Assembly: GCF_019173455.1 (NCBI RefSeq)
Contig: NZ_JADPQH010000002.1
Location: 573,490 to 637,489 of the forward strand
Length of the DNA: 64,000 bases
Direction: 5' to 3'
From: Nesterenkonia sp. Act20
Lineage (GTDB): Bacteria; Actinomycetota; Actinomycetes; Actinomycetales; Micrococcaceae
The notes beneath the pieces were generated by a model. It was not told the DNA's origin. It worked only from the letters and a program-made list of their open reading frames with translations, and ran no database searches. The translations under genes were made by a program, and so were the position numbers. Shown here in pieces: positions 57,595-64,000 of this stretch (position 1 is its first letter; every line of letters begins with the position of its first letter).

Positions 57595-58548
57595 ATGTCT
57601 CGAGGGGAACTGACCGAAGCTGGCCGCCGCCACTGGCAGCAGAAGCAGGAACGGCGGGCGAAGATCTACCGCCGTCGCCGCGCGCTGGCTGTGGTCGTGC
57701 TGATCGCGGTGCTGCTGCTGATCGGCTACCTCTTTCCGCGCGCCTGGGGCTGGGTGAGCCAGCTCAGCAGCGAAGCGTTCAGCGGTGAGACGCTCAGCGG
57801 CGAGGGCCCGCTGGACGAGGTGCGCGGCAACCAGATCCCGGAGTCCGGAGCGCCGGAGCCGGAAACGACGCCGGAACCGGAACCGACGCCGGAGGAGGCT
57901 CCCGACCGCGCCAGTGACCCCTCCCGGGATCCAGATTCGATCCACGTGCTGGTGAATCGGCAGAACCCGCTGCAGCCCGAGGACTACGCCCCGGAGGATC
58001 TGGTGGCTCCTGAGGTGCGGATGAGTACGCAGTCCCAGCTTCTGCTGCGCGAGGAAGCCGCCGAGGCGCTCGAAGAGCTGATCCAAGATGCCGGCGAGGA
58101 CGGCCAGGTCCTCGCGATGACCAGCGGTTACCGGTCCTATGCCGCGCAGCTCGAGGTTTACGCGAACCGGCATTCGGCGGTGGGCACCGAGGAGACCGAT
58201 GAGCTGGTGGCCCGCCCAGGGTATTCCGAGCACCAGACGGGGCTGGCCGCAGACGTGATCAGCATCGATAACCCCAACTGCATCCAGGGGCACTGCTTCG
58301 CCGACACCCCGGAGGGAGCGTGGGTGGCCGAGCACGCCGCGGACCACGGATTTGTGATCCGCTACCTCGACGGCGCCGAGGAGATCACCGGGTACCAGTT
58401 CGAGCCCTGGCACCTGCGCTATGTGGGCGAGGAGACCGCGCAGGAGGTCGCCGCGGAGGATCTGACCCTGGAGGAGTACTGGGATCGCCCGGCAGCCGCC
58501 GAGTACGACGTCGAGGAGCCGGACCTGGACCCCGCGGGGACCTCGTGA
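57595..58548 (+). CDS. Membrane-anchored D-alanyl-D-alanine carboxypeptidase, M15/VanY family
   Basis: 317 residues. A basic N-terminus (KQERRAKIYRRRR) and one signal-anchor helix (about 33-52) are followed by a Pro/Glu/Thr-rich linker and the VanY domain. The zinc ligands are His213 and Asp220 in 'SEHQTGLAAD' and His273 in 'FEPWHLRY', with Glu270 as catalytic base. It trims D-Ala from peptidoglycan stems. The frame reaches 57544 inside coaA; I chose the ATG at 57595, 8 nt after the coaA stop. Confidence 0.88.
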   Translation: MSRGELTEAGRRHWQQKQERRAKIYRRRRALAVVVLIAVLLLIGYLFPRAWGWVSQLSSEAFSGETLSGEGPLDEVRGNQIPESGAPEPETTPEPEPTPEEAPDRASDPSRDPDSIHVLVNRQNPLQPEDYAPEDLVAPEVRMSTQSQLLLREEAAEALEELIQDAGEDGQVLAMTSGYRSYAAQLEVYANRHSAVGTEETDELVARPGYSEHQTGLAADVISIDNPNCIQGHCFADTPEGAWVAEHAADHGFVIRYLDGAEEITGYQFEPWHLRYVGEETAQEVAAEDLTLEEYWDRPAAAEYDVEEPDLDPAGTS

Positions 58549-58568
58549 GCCGGGCTCTCGGGGTGTCC

Positions 58569-58574
58569 TAGACT
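58569..58574 (+). promoter_or_regulatory. Candidate -10 of a leaderless mscL promoter
   Basis: TAGACT, then exactly 7 nt (CTTCTCC) and the mscL ATG; no purine-rich ribosome binding site is present. Confidence 0.6.
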
Positions 58575-58581
58575 CTTCTCC

Positions 58582-59106
58582 ATGCTTAAAGGATTCAGAG
58601 AGTTCATCACCCGCGGAAACGTCGTGGACCTCGCCACCGCCGTGGTCATCGGCACCGCGTTCACCACCGTGGTCACGGCCCTGGTGGAGAGTGTGCTGAT
58701 GCCACTGATCTCGGCCCTTGTGGGCTACCAGGACTTCGACAACTTCGCAGTGGTCGAGGTGAGAGGGCAGGCCATCCAGTTCGGCGTGCTGCTCACCGCA
58801 CTGGTCAACTTTCTGCTGATCGCCGCCGCGGTGTACTACGTGGTCATCGCGCCGATGAAGCGTGTGGTGGAGGCACGCGAGCGGCGAGCCAAGAAGGCCC
58901 CCGTCGAAGAGGAGAACATCACGCTGCTCAAGGAGATCCGAGACCAGCTGAAGGCCCAGACCGAGGTCACCAACCCGGCCTACCTGGCAACCCTGGCGGA
59001 GGGGCAGCGCCTGGCGGCGGAACAGGCGACCACAGAGGCTCCTCAGGGCCCCCGCCGCCATCCCGTGCTTGGCAAGGCCAAGGACGTGGTCTGGGGCAAG
59101 GACTGA
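58582..59106 (+). CDS. mscL: Large-conductance mechanosensitive channel
   Basis: 174 residues, pentameric emergency valve under hypo-osmotic shock. 'MLKGFREFITRGNVVDLATAVVIGTAFTTVVTALVESVLMPLI' is the N-terminal helix plus TM1 gate; TM2 is 'FGVLLTALVNFLLIAAAVYYVVIAPM'; the C-terminal bundle 'LLKEIRDQL' follows. The tail after about residue 130 is longer than in E. coli (136 residues) and ends in a basic HPVLGKAKDVVWGKD. It fits an organism facing changing salinity. Confidence 0.95.
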   Translation: MLKGFREFITRGNVVDLATAVVIGTAFTTVVTALVESVLMPLISALVGYQDFDNFAVVEVRGQAIQFGVLLTALVNFLLIAAAVYYVVIAPMKRVVEARERRAKKAPVEEENITLLKEIRDQLKAQTEVTNPAYLATLAEGQRLAAEQATTEAPQGPRRHPVLGKAKDVVWGKD

Positions 59107-59122
59107 CCCCACCCCCACGTTG

Positions 59123-59186
59123 AGTGGCGGATTCTCCGACCATATGGGGCCTAATCAAGCCTCAGGTACCCGGAGAATCCGCCGCT
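59123..59186. terminator. Bidirectional terminator between mscL and glmM
   Basis: AGTGGCGGATTCTCCG (59123-59138) pairs with CGGAGAATCCGCCGCT (59171-59186), one G-U pair, with a 32-nt loop that can form an inner GGGGC/GCCTC stem. Confidence 0.8.
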
Positions 59187-59223
59187 GAACGGGGAGGGGT
59201 TCCCGAGGGGAACGAAGAGGGGC

Positions 59224-60576
59224 CTAGAGGGCGAGTTCGGCTTTGACGATCTCGGCCAGCGCTTCGGACTCCGACTGGGCCAGCTCCGCGGTCGCGGCCT
59301 CGACCATCACCCGCACCACCGGCTCGGTCCCCGACGGGCGCAGCAACACCCGCCCGGTCTCCCCCAGACGGGCCTCCGCCTGCGCCACCGCGTCCTGCAG
59401 CGGGGCATGGGTCTTCGCCCGGGTCCGGTCCACACCCTTGACGTTGATCAACACCTGCGGAAGCTTCGTCATCGCTTCGGCCGCCAGCACCCGGGCCGTC
59501 TTACCGGTCGCGGCCACCCGAGACGCCAGCTGCAAACCGGTCAGCAGACCATCCCCAGTGGTGGCCCAGTCCGCGAAGATCAGATGCCCGGACTGCTCCC
59601 CACCCAGGTTGTACCCGTTCGCGCGCATCGCGGCCAGCACGTACCGGTCACCGACCGCGGTCTCCACCAGGTGCACCCCGGCGGCCTCCATGCCCAGCTT
59701 CAGCCCCAGGTTGGACATGACCGTGACCACCAGGGTGTCCTCGACCAGGGTGCCGGCGTCCTTCTGCGCGATCGCCAGGACCCCCATGATCTGATCCCCA
59801 TCGATGATCTCTCCGGTGTGATCCACCGCGAGACACCGGTCAGCATCCCCGTCGTGAGCGATCCCCAGATCCGCCCCATGGGCCAGCACCGCGTCTTGCA
59901 GCGGGCCCAGATGAGTCGACCCGTACCCGTCGTTGATGTTCAGCCCATCCGGGTCTGCCCCGATCACGATGACCTCAGCCCCGGCGTCGGTGAACGCCTG
60001 GGGTGAGACCCCGGCAGCGGCACCGTGGGCGCAGTCCAGCACGATCTTCAGTCCCTTCAGACTCACCCCGTCCATGGAGCGCAACAGGTGCACCAGGTAG
60101 CGGTCTTCGGCGTCAGCGAACCGGCGGACCCTCCCGACGTCGGCCCCGGTGGGCCGGGCTGGCTCACGGCCCAGCTGGGTCTCGATGGCGTCTTCAGCGG
60201 CGTCGTCGAGCTTATGGCCCCCGCGGGCGAGGAACTTGATCCCGTTATCCGGGGCGGGGTTGTGCGAGGCGGAGATCATCACCCCGAAGTCCGCGTCGAT
60301 GTCATCGACTAAGAACGCGGCGGCGGGGGTGGGCAGCACTCCTGCGTCGTAGACATCGACTCCGGCGCTGGCCAGACCGGCGGAGACGGCGGCGGAGATG
60401 AACTCTCCGGAGATGCGGGGGTCACGGGCGACGACCGCGGTGGGCCGGGTGCCGGGGGCCACCTGCTGGTGGCCCAGGACGGTCGCTGCTGACTGGGAAA
60501 GGGTGAGGGCGAGTTCCGCGGTGAGCAGCCCATTGGCCACACCACGCACACCGTCAGTGCCGAAAAGTCGTGCCAT
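59224..60576 (-). CDS. glmM: Phosphoglucosamine mutase
   Basis: 450 residues converting glucosamine-6-P to glucosamine-1-P for UDP-GlcNAc. '[15 protein letters not shown]', the phosphoserine loop '[17 protein letters not shown]', the metal loop '[13 protein letters not shown]' and the sugar loop 'GGEQSGHL' and '[15 protein letters not shown]' are intact. The start ATG has TACACT 10 nt upstream. It lies downstream of rpsI on the same strand but behind a terminator, so its own promoter is likely. Confidence 0.96.
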   Translation of the reverse strand: MARLFGTDGVRGVANGLLTAELALTLSQSAATVLGHQQVAPGTRPTAVVARDPRISGEFISAAVSAGLASAGVDVYDAGVLPTPAAAFLVDDIDADFGVMISASHNPAPDNGIKFLARGGHKLDDAAEDAIETQLGREPARPTGADVGRVRRFADAEDRYLVHLLRSMDGVSLKGLKIVLDCAHGAAAGVSPQAFTDAGAEVIVIGADPDGLNINDGYGSTHLGPLQDAVLAHGADLGIAHDGDADRCLAVDHTGEIIDGDQIMGVLAIAQKDAGTLVEDTLVVTVMSNLGLKLGMEAAGVHLVETAVGDRYVLAAMRANGYNLGGEQSGHLIFADWATTGDGLLTGLQLASRVAATGKTARVLAAEAMTKLPQVLINVKGVDRTRAKTHAPLQDAVAQAEARLGETGRVLLRPSGTEPVVRVMVEAATAELAQSESEALAEIVKAELAL

Positions 60577-60621
60577 GATGACGACCAGTGTACTGGGCGG
60601 TAGCCCCTGCAGACGCGCAAA

Positions 60622-60648
60622 ACCCCGCCGGAGAGTCTCCGACGGGGT
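60622..60648 (-). terminator. Terminator of rplM-rpsI
   Basis: ACCCCGCCGGAG (60622-60633) pairs with CTCCGACGGGGT (60637-60648), 11 of 12 positions, 3-nt loop. On the minus strand TTTTGCG follows, 42 nt after the rpsI stop. Confidence 0.9.
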
Positions 60649-60689
60649 CTTGTGCAGCTGAGCTCCGCACTGAGATCAGTGCGCGGGCT

Positions 60690-61187
60690 TTAGCGCTTGG
60701 AGTACTGCGGTGCCTTACGTGCCTTCTTGAGACCGGCCTTCTTGCGCTCCACCGCACGGGCGTCGCGAGTCAGGAATCCGGCCTTCTTGAGCGACGCGCG
60801 GTTGTGGTCGCGGTCGATCTCGTTCAGCGCGCGGGAGATGCCCAGGCGCAGGGCGCCGGACTGACCCGAGGGGCCGCCGCCGTCGATGCGAGCAATCACA
60901 TCGTAGGCTCCGGTGAGGCCCAGCAGGGTGAAGGGATCATTCACTTCCTGCTGGTGCAGCTTGTTCGGGAAGTAATCTTCCAGGCTGCGACCGTTGAGGG
61001 TCCACTGGCCTGTGCCCGGGGTGATGCGGACGCGTGCGCGAGCCTGCTTGCGACGACCGATGGCGGCTCCGCCAACGGTCAGCGGTGCACGCTCGGACTC
61101 GCCGGCGGTCTCCTGGGCGGGGGTCGATTCCGAGGTGTAGCTTGAAAGCTCCTCGGTTTCGGTGAGCTCTTCAGTGTTCTGAGCCAC
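60690..61187 (-). CDS. rpsI: 30S ribosomal protein S9
   Basis: 165 residues: an acidic ~38-residue N-terminal extension common in actinobacteria, then the S9 core '[32 protein letters not shown]' and the basic C-terminal tail ending QYSKR, which reaches the P site. The frame extends to 61295, but GTG at 61187 with AAGGAG 5 nt upstream gives the family start. It follows rplM by 37 nt. Confidence 0.97.
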   Translation of the reverse strand: MAQNTEELTETEELSSYTSESTPAQETAGESERAPLTVGGAAIGRRKQARARVRITPGTGQWTLNGRSLEDYFPNKLHQQEVNDPFTLLGLTGAYDVIARIDGGGPSGQSGALRLGISRALNEIDRDHNRASLKKAGFLTRDARAVERKKAGLKKARKAPQYSKR

Positions 61188-61224
61188 GATTCTCCTTGAA
61201 AATTCTAGTGTCGGGTGGCCAGGA

Positions 61225-61668
61225 CTACTGAGCGACCTGGGAGATGTCGAACGGCTTAGGCTGCTGGGCGACGTGCGGGTGCTCAGCACCTGCATAGACG
61301 CGCAGCTTCTTCAGCTGAGCCGTTCCGAGCTTGTTATGCGGCAACATGCCCTTGACTGCCTGGTAGACAGCCCGGGTGGGGTAGCGCTCGACCATCTCAT
61401 TGAAGGTCAGCGACTTGATGCCACCGGGAAAGCCGGAGTGGCGCCAGTAGCGCTTCTTCTCGGCCTTGTCGCCGGTCATGGCGACCTTCTCGGCGTTGAT
61501 GATGATGACGAAGTCGCCCATGTCCTGGTGTGGGACAAAGGTCGGCTTGTGCTTGCCGCGCAGCAGCGCGGCCGTCTGGGTGGCGAGGCGGCCCAGCACG
61601 ACGTCAGTCGCGTCGATGACGTGCCACTGGGCATCGGCGTCGCCAGGCTTCGGGGTGTACGTACGCAC
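61225..61668 (-). CDS. rplM: 50S ribosomal protein L13
   Basis: 147 residues with '[52 protein letters not shown]' and the C-terminal '[19 protein letters not shown]'. The start is GTG. It is the first gene of the universal rplM-rpsI operon, with a leader of about 230 nt. Confidence 0.97.
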   Translation of the reverse strand: MRTYTPKPGDADAQWHVIDATDVVLGRLATQTAALLRGKHKPTFVPHQDMGDFVIIINAEKVAMTGDKAEKKRYWRHSGFPGGIKSLTFNEMVERYPTRAVYQAVKGMLPHNKLGTAQLKKLRVYAGAEHPHVAQQPKPFDISQVAQ

Positions 61669-61933
61669 GTTGGTATGCCTTCGGTCGATGTTCTACGGTT
61701 CAGTGCACTTGGCTCCCTGATGCTGTGAGCGGCACCAGGTGTCAGTGACTGTTTCTTCGCGAGTGCGACATCCGGATTCCCAGGTGAGGACTGGGAATTG
61801 ACCGGGCCCGTGAGTTCCCCTGCAGTTCGCGGAGGCTTCAACCATGCAACTGAGCCGCCTCAACACGAACCCACGCAAGGGTGGACACGCACAACAACCA
61901 ACCACTATACAGAGCGCCCCCACCTTTGAGCAA
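61669..61933 (-). promoter_or_regulatory. rplM promoter and long 5' leader
   Basis: On the minus strand TTGCTC (plus 61928-61933), an 18-nt spacer and TATAGT (plus 61904-61909) form a plausible promoter, giving a ~230-nt leader before the rplM GTG. The leader has an 8-bp hairpin (ATTCCCAG 61776-61783 with CTGGGAAT 61791-61798, loop GTGAGGA). Several short frames occur but none has convincing coding features. Leaders of this kind often carry ribosomal-protein autoregulation; that is inference. Confidence 0.45.
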
Positions 61934-61981
61934 AGTCACTGATCATCGGAGATGCTCAGAGGCTGCTGTTCGGGCAGGGGC

Positions 61982-62025
61982 GCCGCTGAAAGCGGCTGGA
62001 CTTCGGCACTGGATGCGGTGCCGAA
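61982..62025 (-). terminator. Hairpins downstream of the sugar-porter gene
   Basis: TTCGGCAC (62002-62009) pairs perfectly with GTGCCGAA (62018-62025), 17 nt after the transporter stop; a second small stem GCCGCT-GAA-AGCGGC lies at 61982-61996. They probably terminate the transporter before the rplM promoter. Confidence 0.7.
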
Positions 62026-62041
62026 TCTCAGCGCTGACGGT

Positions 62042-63490
62042 TCAGCGCACGGCCCGCTTATAGGCATCGTTGGACATGTCCTCAAGCTCGCGCCCCTTGG
62101 TCTCCGGCACCCATTTGAGCACGAAGACCAGAGACAGCAGAGCGCATGCCGCGTAGAAGCCGTAGGCGAAGACCAGCGAGAAGTCGGCCATCTCCGGGAA
62201 GAGCATGGAGATGAGGAAGTTCGCGGCCCAGTTCGCCGAGGCCGTTACGCCCAGCGCCACGGCGCGCACCCTGTTGGGGAACATCTCGCCGAGCAGGACC
62301 CACATGAAGGGGCCCCAGGTGGCGCCGAAGAAGAGCACGAAGACGTTTGCCGAGACCAGCGCGATCATGCCCCAGGCGCCGGGCAGGTTCACGAGCTCTT
62401 CACCGTCGGCACCCATCGTGACCACAGCGTTGCTGAAGGCCACTGCCATCATGCCCAGGCCCAGCGCCATGCCGGCGGAGCCGACCGCGAGCGGGATCCG
62501 GCGGCCCACCTTGTCGACGATGATGATGCCGATGACGGTCGCGATGATGTTCACGCTGGTGGTGATGATCTGGACCAGGAAGGCCTGATCCTCGGCGATG
62601 CCCACGGCCTGCCACAGGGTGTTGGAGTAGTAGAAGATCACGTTGATGCCGACGAACTGCTGGAACACTGCCAGACCGAGTCCGACCCACACGATCGGTG
62701 AGATCTTTCCGCTGACGATCAGATCGCGGAACTTCTGCCGCGCCTCCATGTTGATGGTCTCGCGCACATCCTTGATCTTCTGCGCGATGGCGTTCTCGCC
62801 CTTGACGCCGACCACTTCTTCGAGGACCTTGGCAGCCTGCTTATCGCGACCGCGCGAGACCAGGTACCGCGGCGACTCGGGGATGGAGGAGGAGAGCAGC
62901 CCGTAGAGCAGCGCCGGTCCAGCCTCGAGCAGGAACATCCAGCGCCAGGCCTCCAGACCCCACCACAGCTGGTCGGCGGCCCCGCCGGCGAGGTTGGCGA
63001 TGAAGGCGTTGGAGGAGGCTGCCATGAAGATGCCGACGACGATGGCCAGCTGCCACATCGAGCCCAGGCGCCCACGCAGGTTGGTCGGCGCCACCTCGGC
63101 GATGTAGGCCGGAGCGATCACCGAGGCCATGCCGACGGCGATGCCGCCGAGCACGCGCCAGATGACCAGGTCCACGGCGCCGAAGGCGAGGCCTGAACCC
63201 AGTGCCGAGATGAAGAACAATGCGGCGGCGACCATCATGGAGCGCTGGCGGCCGATCCGGTCGGAGAGGCTGCCGCCTGCCCATGCACCCACCATGCAGC
63301 CGAGCAGGGCTGAGGAGACGGTGAAGCCGATGGCGAGGTCGGAGAGGCCGAACTCGGACTGTATGGGGCCCACGGTTCCGTTGATCACGGCCGTGTCGAA
63401 GCCGAAGAGGAAGCCGCCGAACGCGGCGACCAGGACTACCCAGGCGACACCACCGATGCCGGAGTCCTGCGAGCTTGAAGTATTGCTCAT
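62042..63490 (-). CDS. Sugar-porter family MFS transporter
   Basis: 482 residues, 12 membrane segments. Sugar-porter signatures are 'GFLFGFDTAVINGTVGPIQ', 'GSLSDRIGRQRS', 'PAYIAEVAPTNLRGRLGSMWQLAIVVG', 'PESPRYLVSRGR', 'FQQFVGINVIFYYSNTLW', 'VDKVGRRIPL' and 'PETKGREL'. Relatives import pentoses, hexoses or inositol by H+ symport; the substrate is not readable. The ATG at 63490 has AGAAGGA upstream. It appears monocistronic, with a 7-bp hairpin in its leader. Confidence 0.92.
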   Translation of the reverse strand: MSNTSSSQDSGIGGVAWVVLVAAFGGFLFGFDTAVINGTVGPIQSEFGLSDLAIGFTVSSALLGCMVGAWAGGSLSDRIGRQRSMMVAAALFFISALGSGLAFGAVDLVIWRVLGGIAVGMASVIAPAYIAEVAPTNLRGRLGSMWQLAIVVGIFMAASSNAFIANLAGGAADQLWWGLEAWRWMFLLEAGPALLYGLLSSSIPESPRYLVSRGRDKQAAKVLEEVVGVKGENAIAQKIKDVRETINMEARQKFRDLIVSGKISPIVWVGLGLAVFQQFVGINVIFYYSNTLWQAVGIAEDQAFLVQIITTSVNIIATVIGIIIVDKVGRRIPLAVGSAGMALGLGMMAVAFSNAVVTMGADGEELVNLPGAWGMIALVSANVFVLFFGATWGPFMWVLLGEMFPNRVRAVALGVTASANWAANFLISMLFPEMADFSLVFAYGFYAACALLSLVFVLKWVPETKGRELEDMSNDAYKRAVR

Positions 63491-63526
63491 CAGAGGTTGA
63501 TTCCTTCTGTCAGGTCAGGGACGTGA

Positions 63527-63546
63527 TGCCTTCTCCAGTGAAGGCA
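63527..63546 (-). promoter_or_regulatory. Leader hairpin upstream of the sugar porter
   Basis: TGCCTTC (63527-63533) pairs perfectly with GAAGGCA (63540-63546), 6-nt loop, ~37 nt before the start codon. The rest of 63491-63720 shows no gene. Confidence 0.35.
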
Positions 63547-63720
63547 AGCCCGACCGATTATGGTGCCTCGACGTGAACCACGCCACCCCGGAAACCTCGC
63601 ATCTGACGAGTGCGGCGCACTCCAAGCGAGACACCGGCCCGAATTCACAGGCGAACACCCTCGCGAACACCTGACGAGAGGATCTCTCCACGTGTCGCAA
63701 ATCACGTCCATTCGCCCAGG

Positions 63721-64000
63721 TCAGAGAGAATCCCGCAGGGCCCTGGTCTGCTCGGCGCGCACTCCGAGCTGCTCATCCGCGGGGTACTGGACCGATTCCA
63801 GGACCAGTCCTGCCGGCGGTGCCAGGCGCACCTTCTCGTCCCAGCTCGGCACGGCGAGCCGGGTCAGCAGCCAACCGGGCTCCCTGCGCCCCTCCCCCAC
63901 GTCCATGCAGGCCCCGATCAGTGCGCGCACCATGTGGTGACAGAAGGCATCAGCAGTGATGCGCGCCGTGATGATGCCGGCGTCGTCCCGTTCCATGCTG
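63721..64000 (-). CDS. truA: tRNA pseudouridine synthase A, C-terminal fragment (gene continues beyond window)
   Basis: The last ~93 residues of TruA, which makes pseudouridine at positions 38-40 of the tRNA anticodon arm. 'ARITADAFCHHMVRALIGACMDVGEGRREPGWL' is the conserved C-terminal motif (FLHHMVR-like), followed by 'APPAGLVLESVQYP'. The catalytic Asp domain lies outside the window. The internal ATG at 63996 is not the start. Confidence 0.9.
   Translation of the reverse strand, partial: SMERDDAGIITARITADAFCHHMVRALIGACMDVGEGRREPGWLLTRLAVPSWDEKVRLAPPAGLVLESVQYPADEQLGVRAEQTRALRDSL

Noticed and set aside
57475-59118. 547-aa minus-strand frame across coaA end, vanY and mscL
   Set aside because: It crosses three well-supported plus-strand genes and shows no domain.

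Overview
The window comes from a high-G+C actinobacterium, most likely a member of Micrococcales close to Micrococcaceae. Several things point there: the guaB/guaB3 pair, a groES-groEL operon behind perfect CIRCE operators, an acyl-CoA carboxylase cluster with a separate epsilon subunit, an Rv2629-type hibernation factor, the gene string rplM-rpsI-glmM / mscL-vanY-coaA / glmS-acpS-nnrD-alr-tsaE-tsaB-rimI-tsaD, and frequent GTG/TTG and apparently leaderless starts. A genus such as Nesterenkonia would fit the acidic proteins, but that is inference.

Layout. 1-6.3 kb: the end of a secreted nuclease with chitin-binding modules, a small membrane protein, guaB3 and guaB (minus strand), then groES-groEL (plus strand). 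6.3-12.6 kb: a CPBP protease, a low-MW phosphatase, a fructosamine-kinase-like gene divergent from ligA, then an inositol-monophosphatase-family gene and a GNAT. 12.7-18.0 kb: an amino acid:sodium symporter and gatCAB. 18.1-22.7 kb: a 58-bp perfect palindrome, a Balon/Rv2629-type ribosome factor, a PP2C phosphatase, a class III adenylate cyclase and a membrane PH-like protein. 22.7-29.5 kb: birA, an SDR, and accD-accE-maf-accA3, i.e. the biotin ligase next to its carboxylase substrates. 29.5-37.3 kb: the mannitol regulon, in which an orphan EIIB, HPr, Enzyme I, EIICBA-Mtl and MtlD share one minus-strand run, divergent from the PRD activator MtlR. 37.3-43.9 kb: an MHS-type MFS transporter, a small membrane protein and a ferric-siderophore ABC importer with a candidate DtxR/IdeR box. 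43.9-48.4 kb: a THUMP-like methyltransferase, a GH3 lipoprotein and a YbdK-type glutamate-cysteine ligase. 48.4-58.6 kb: the t6A/cell-wall/CoA block. 58.6-64 kb: mscL, glmM, rpsI/rplM, a sugar-porter MFS and the end of truA.

The window is mainly core and housekeeping DNA. I see no insertion sequence, prophage, CRISPR array, tRNA or rRNA, and no clearly novel multi-gene system. The most unusual signals are at fine scale. About a dozen genes have a TANNNT hexamer 6-8 nt before the start codon, which suggests leaderless mRNAs, including two divergent pairs (kinase/ligA and glmS/coaA) with tiny shared promoters. Several housekeeping genes carry in-frame 12-, 15- or 30-nt tandem repeat expansions. 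There is a loopless 58-bp palindrome, and GuaB3 has Thr where IMP dehydrogenase has its catalytic Cys. All coordinates, starts and motifs were read by eye; family names rest on recognition of motifs, not on a database search.
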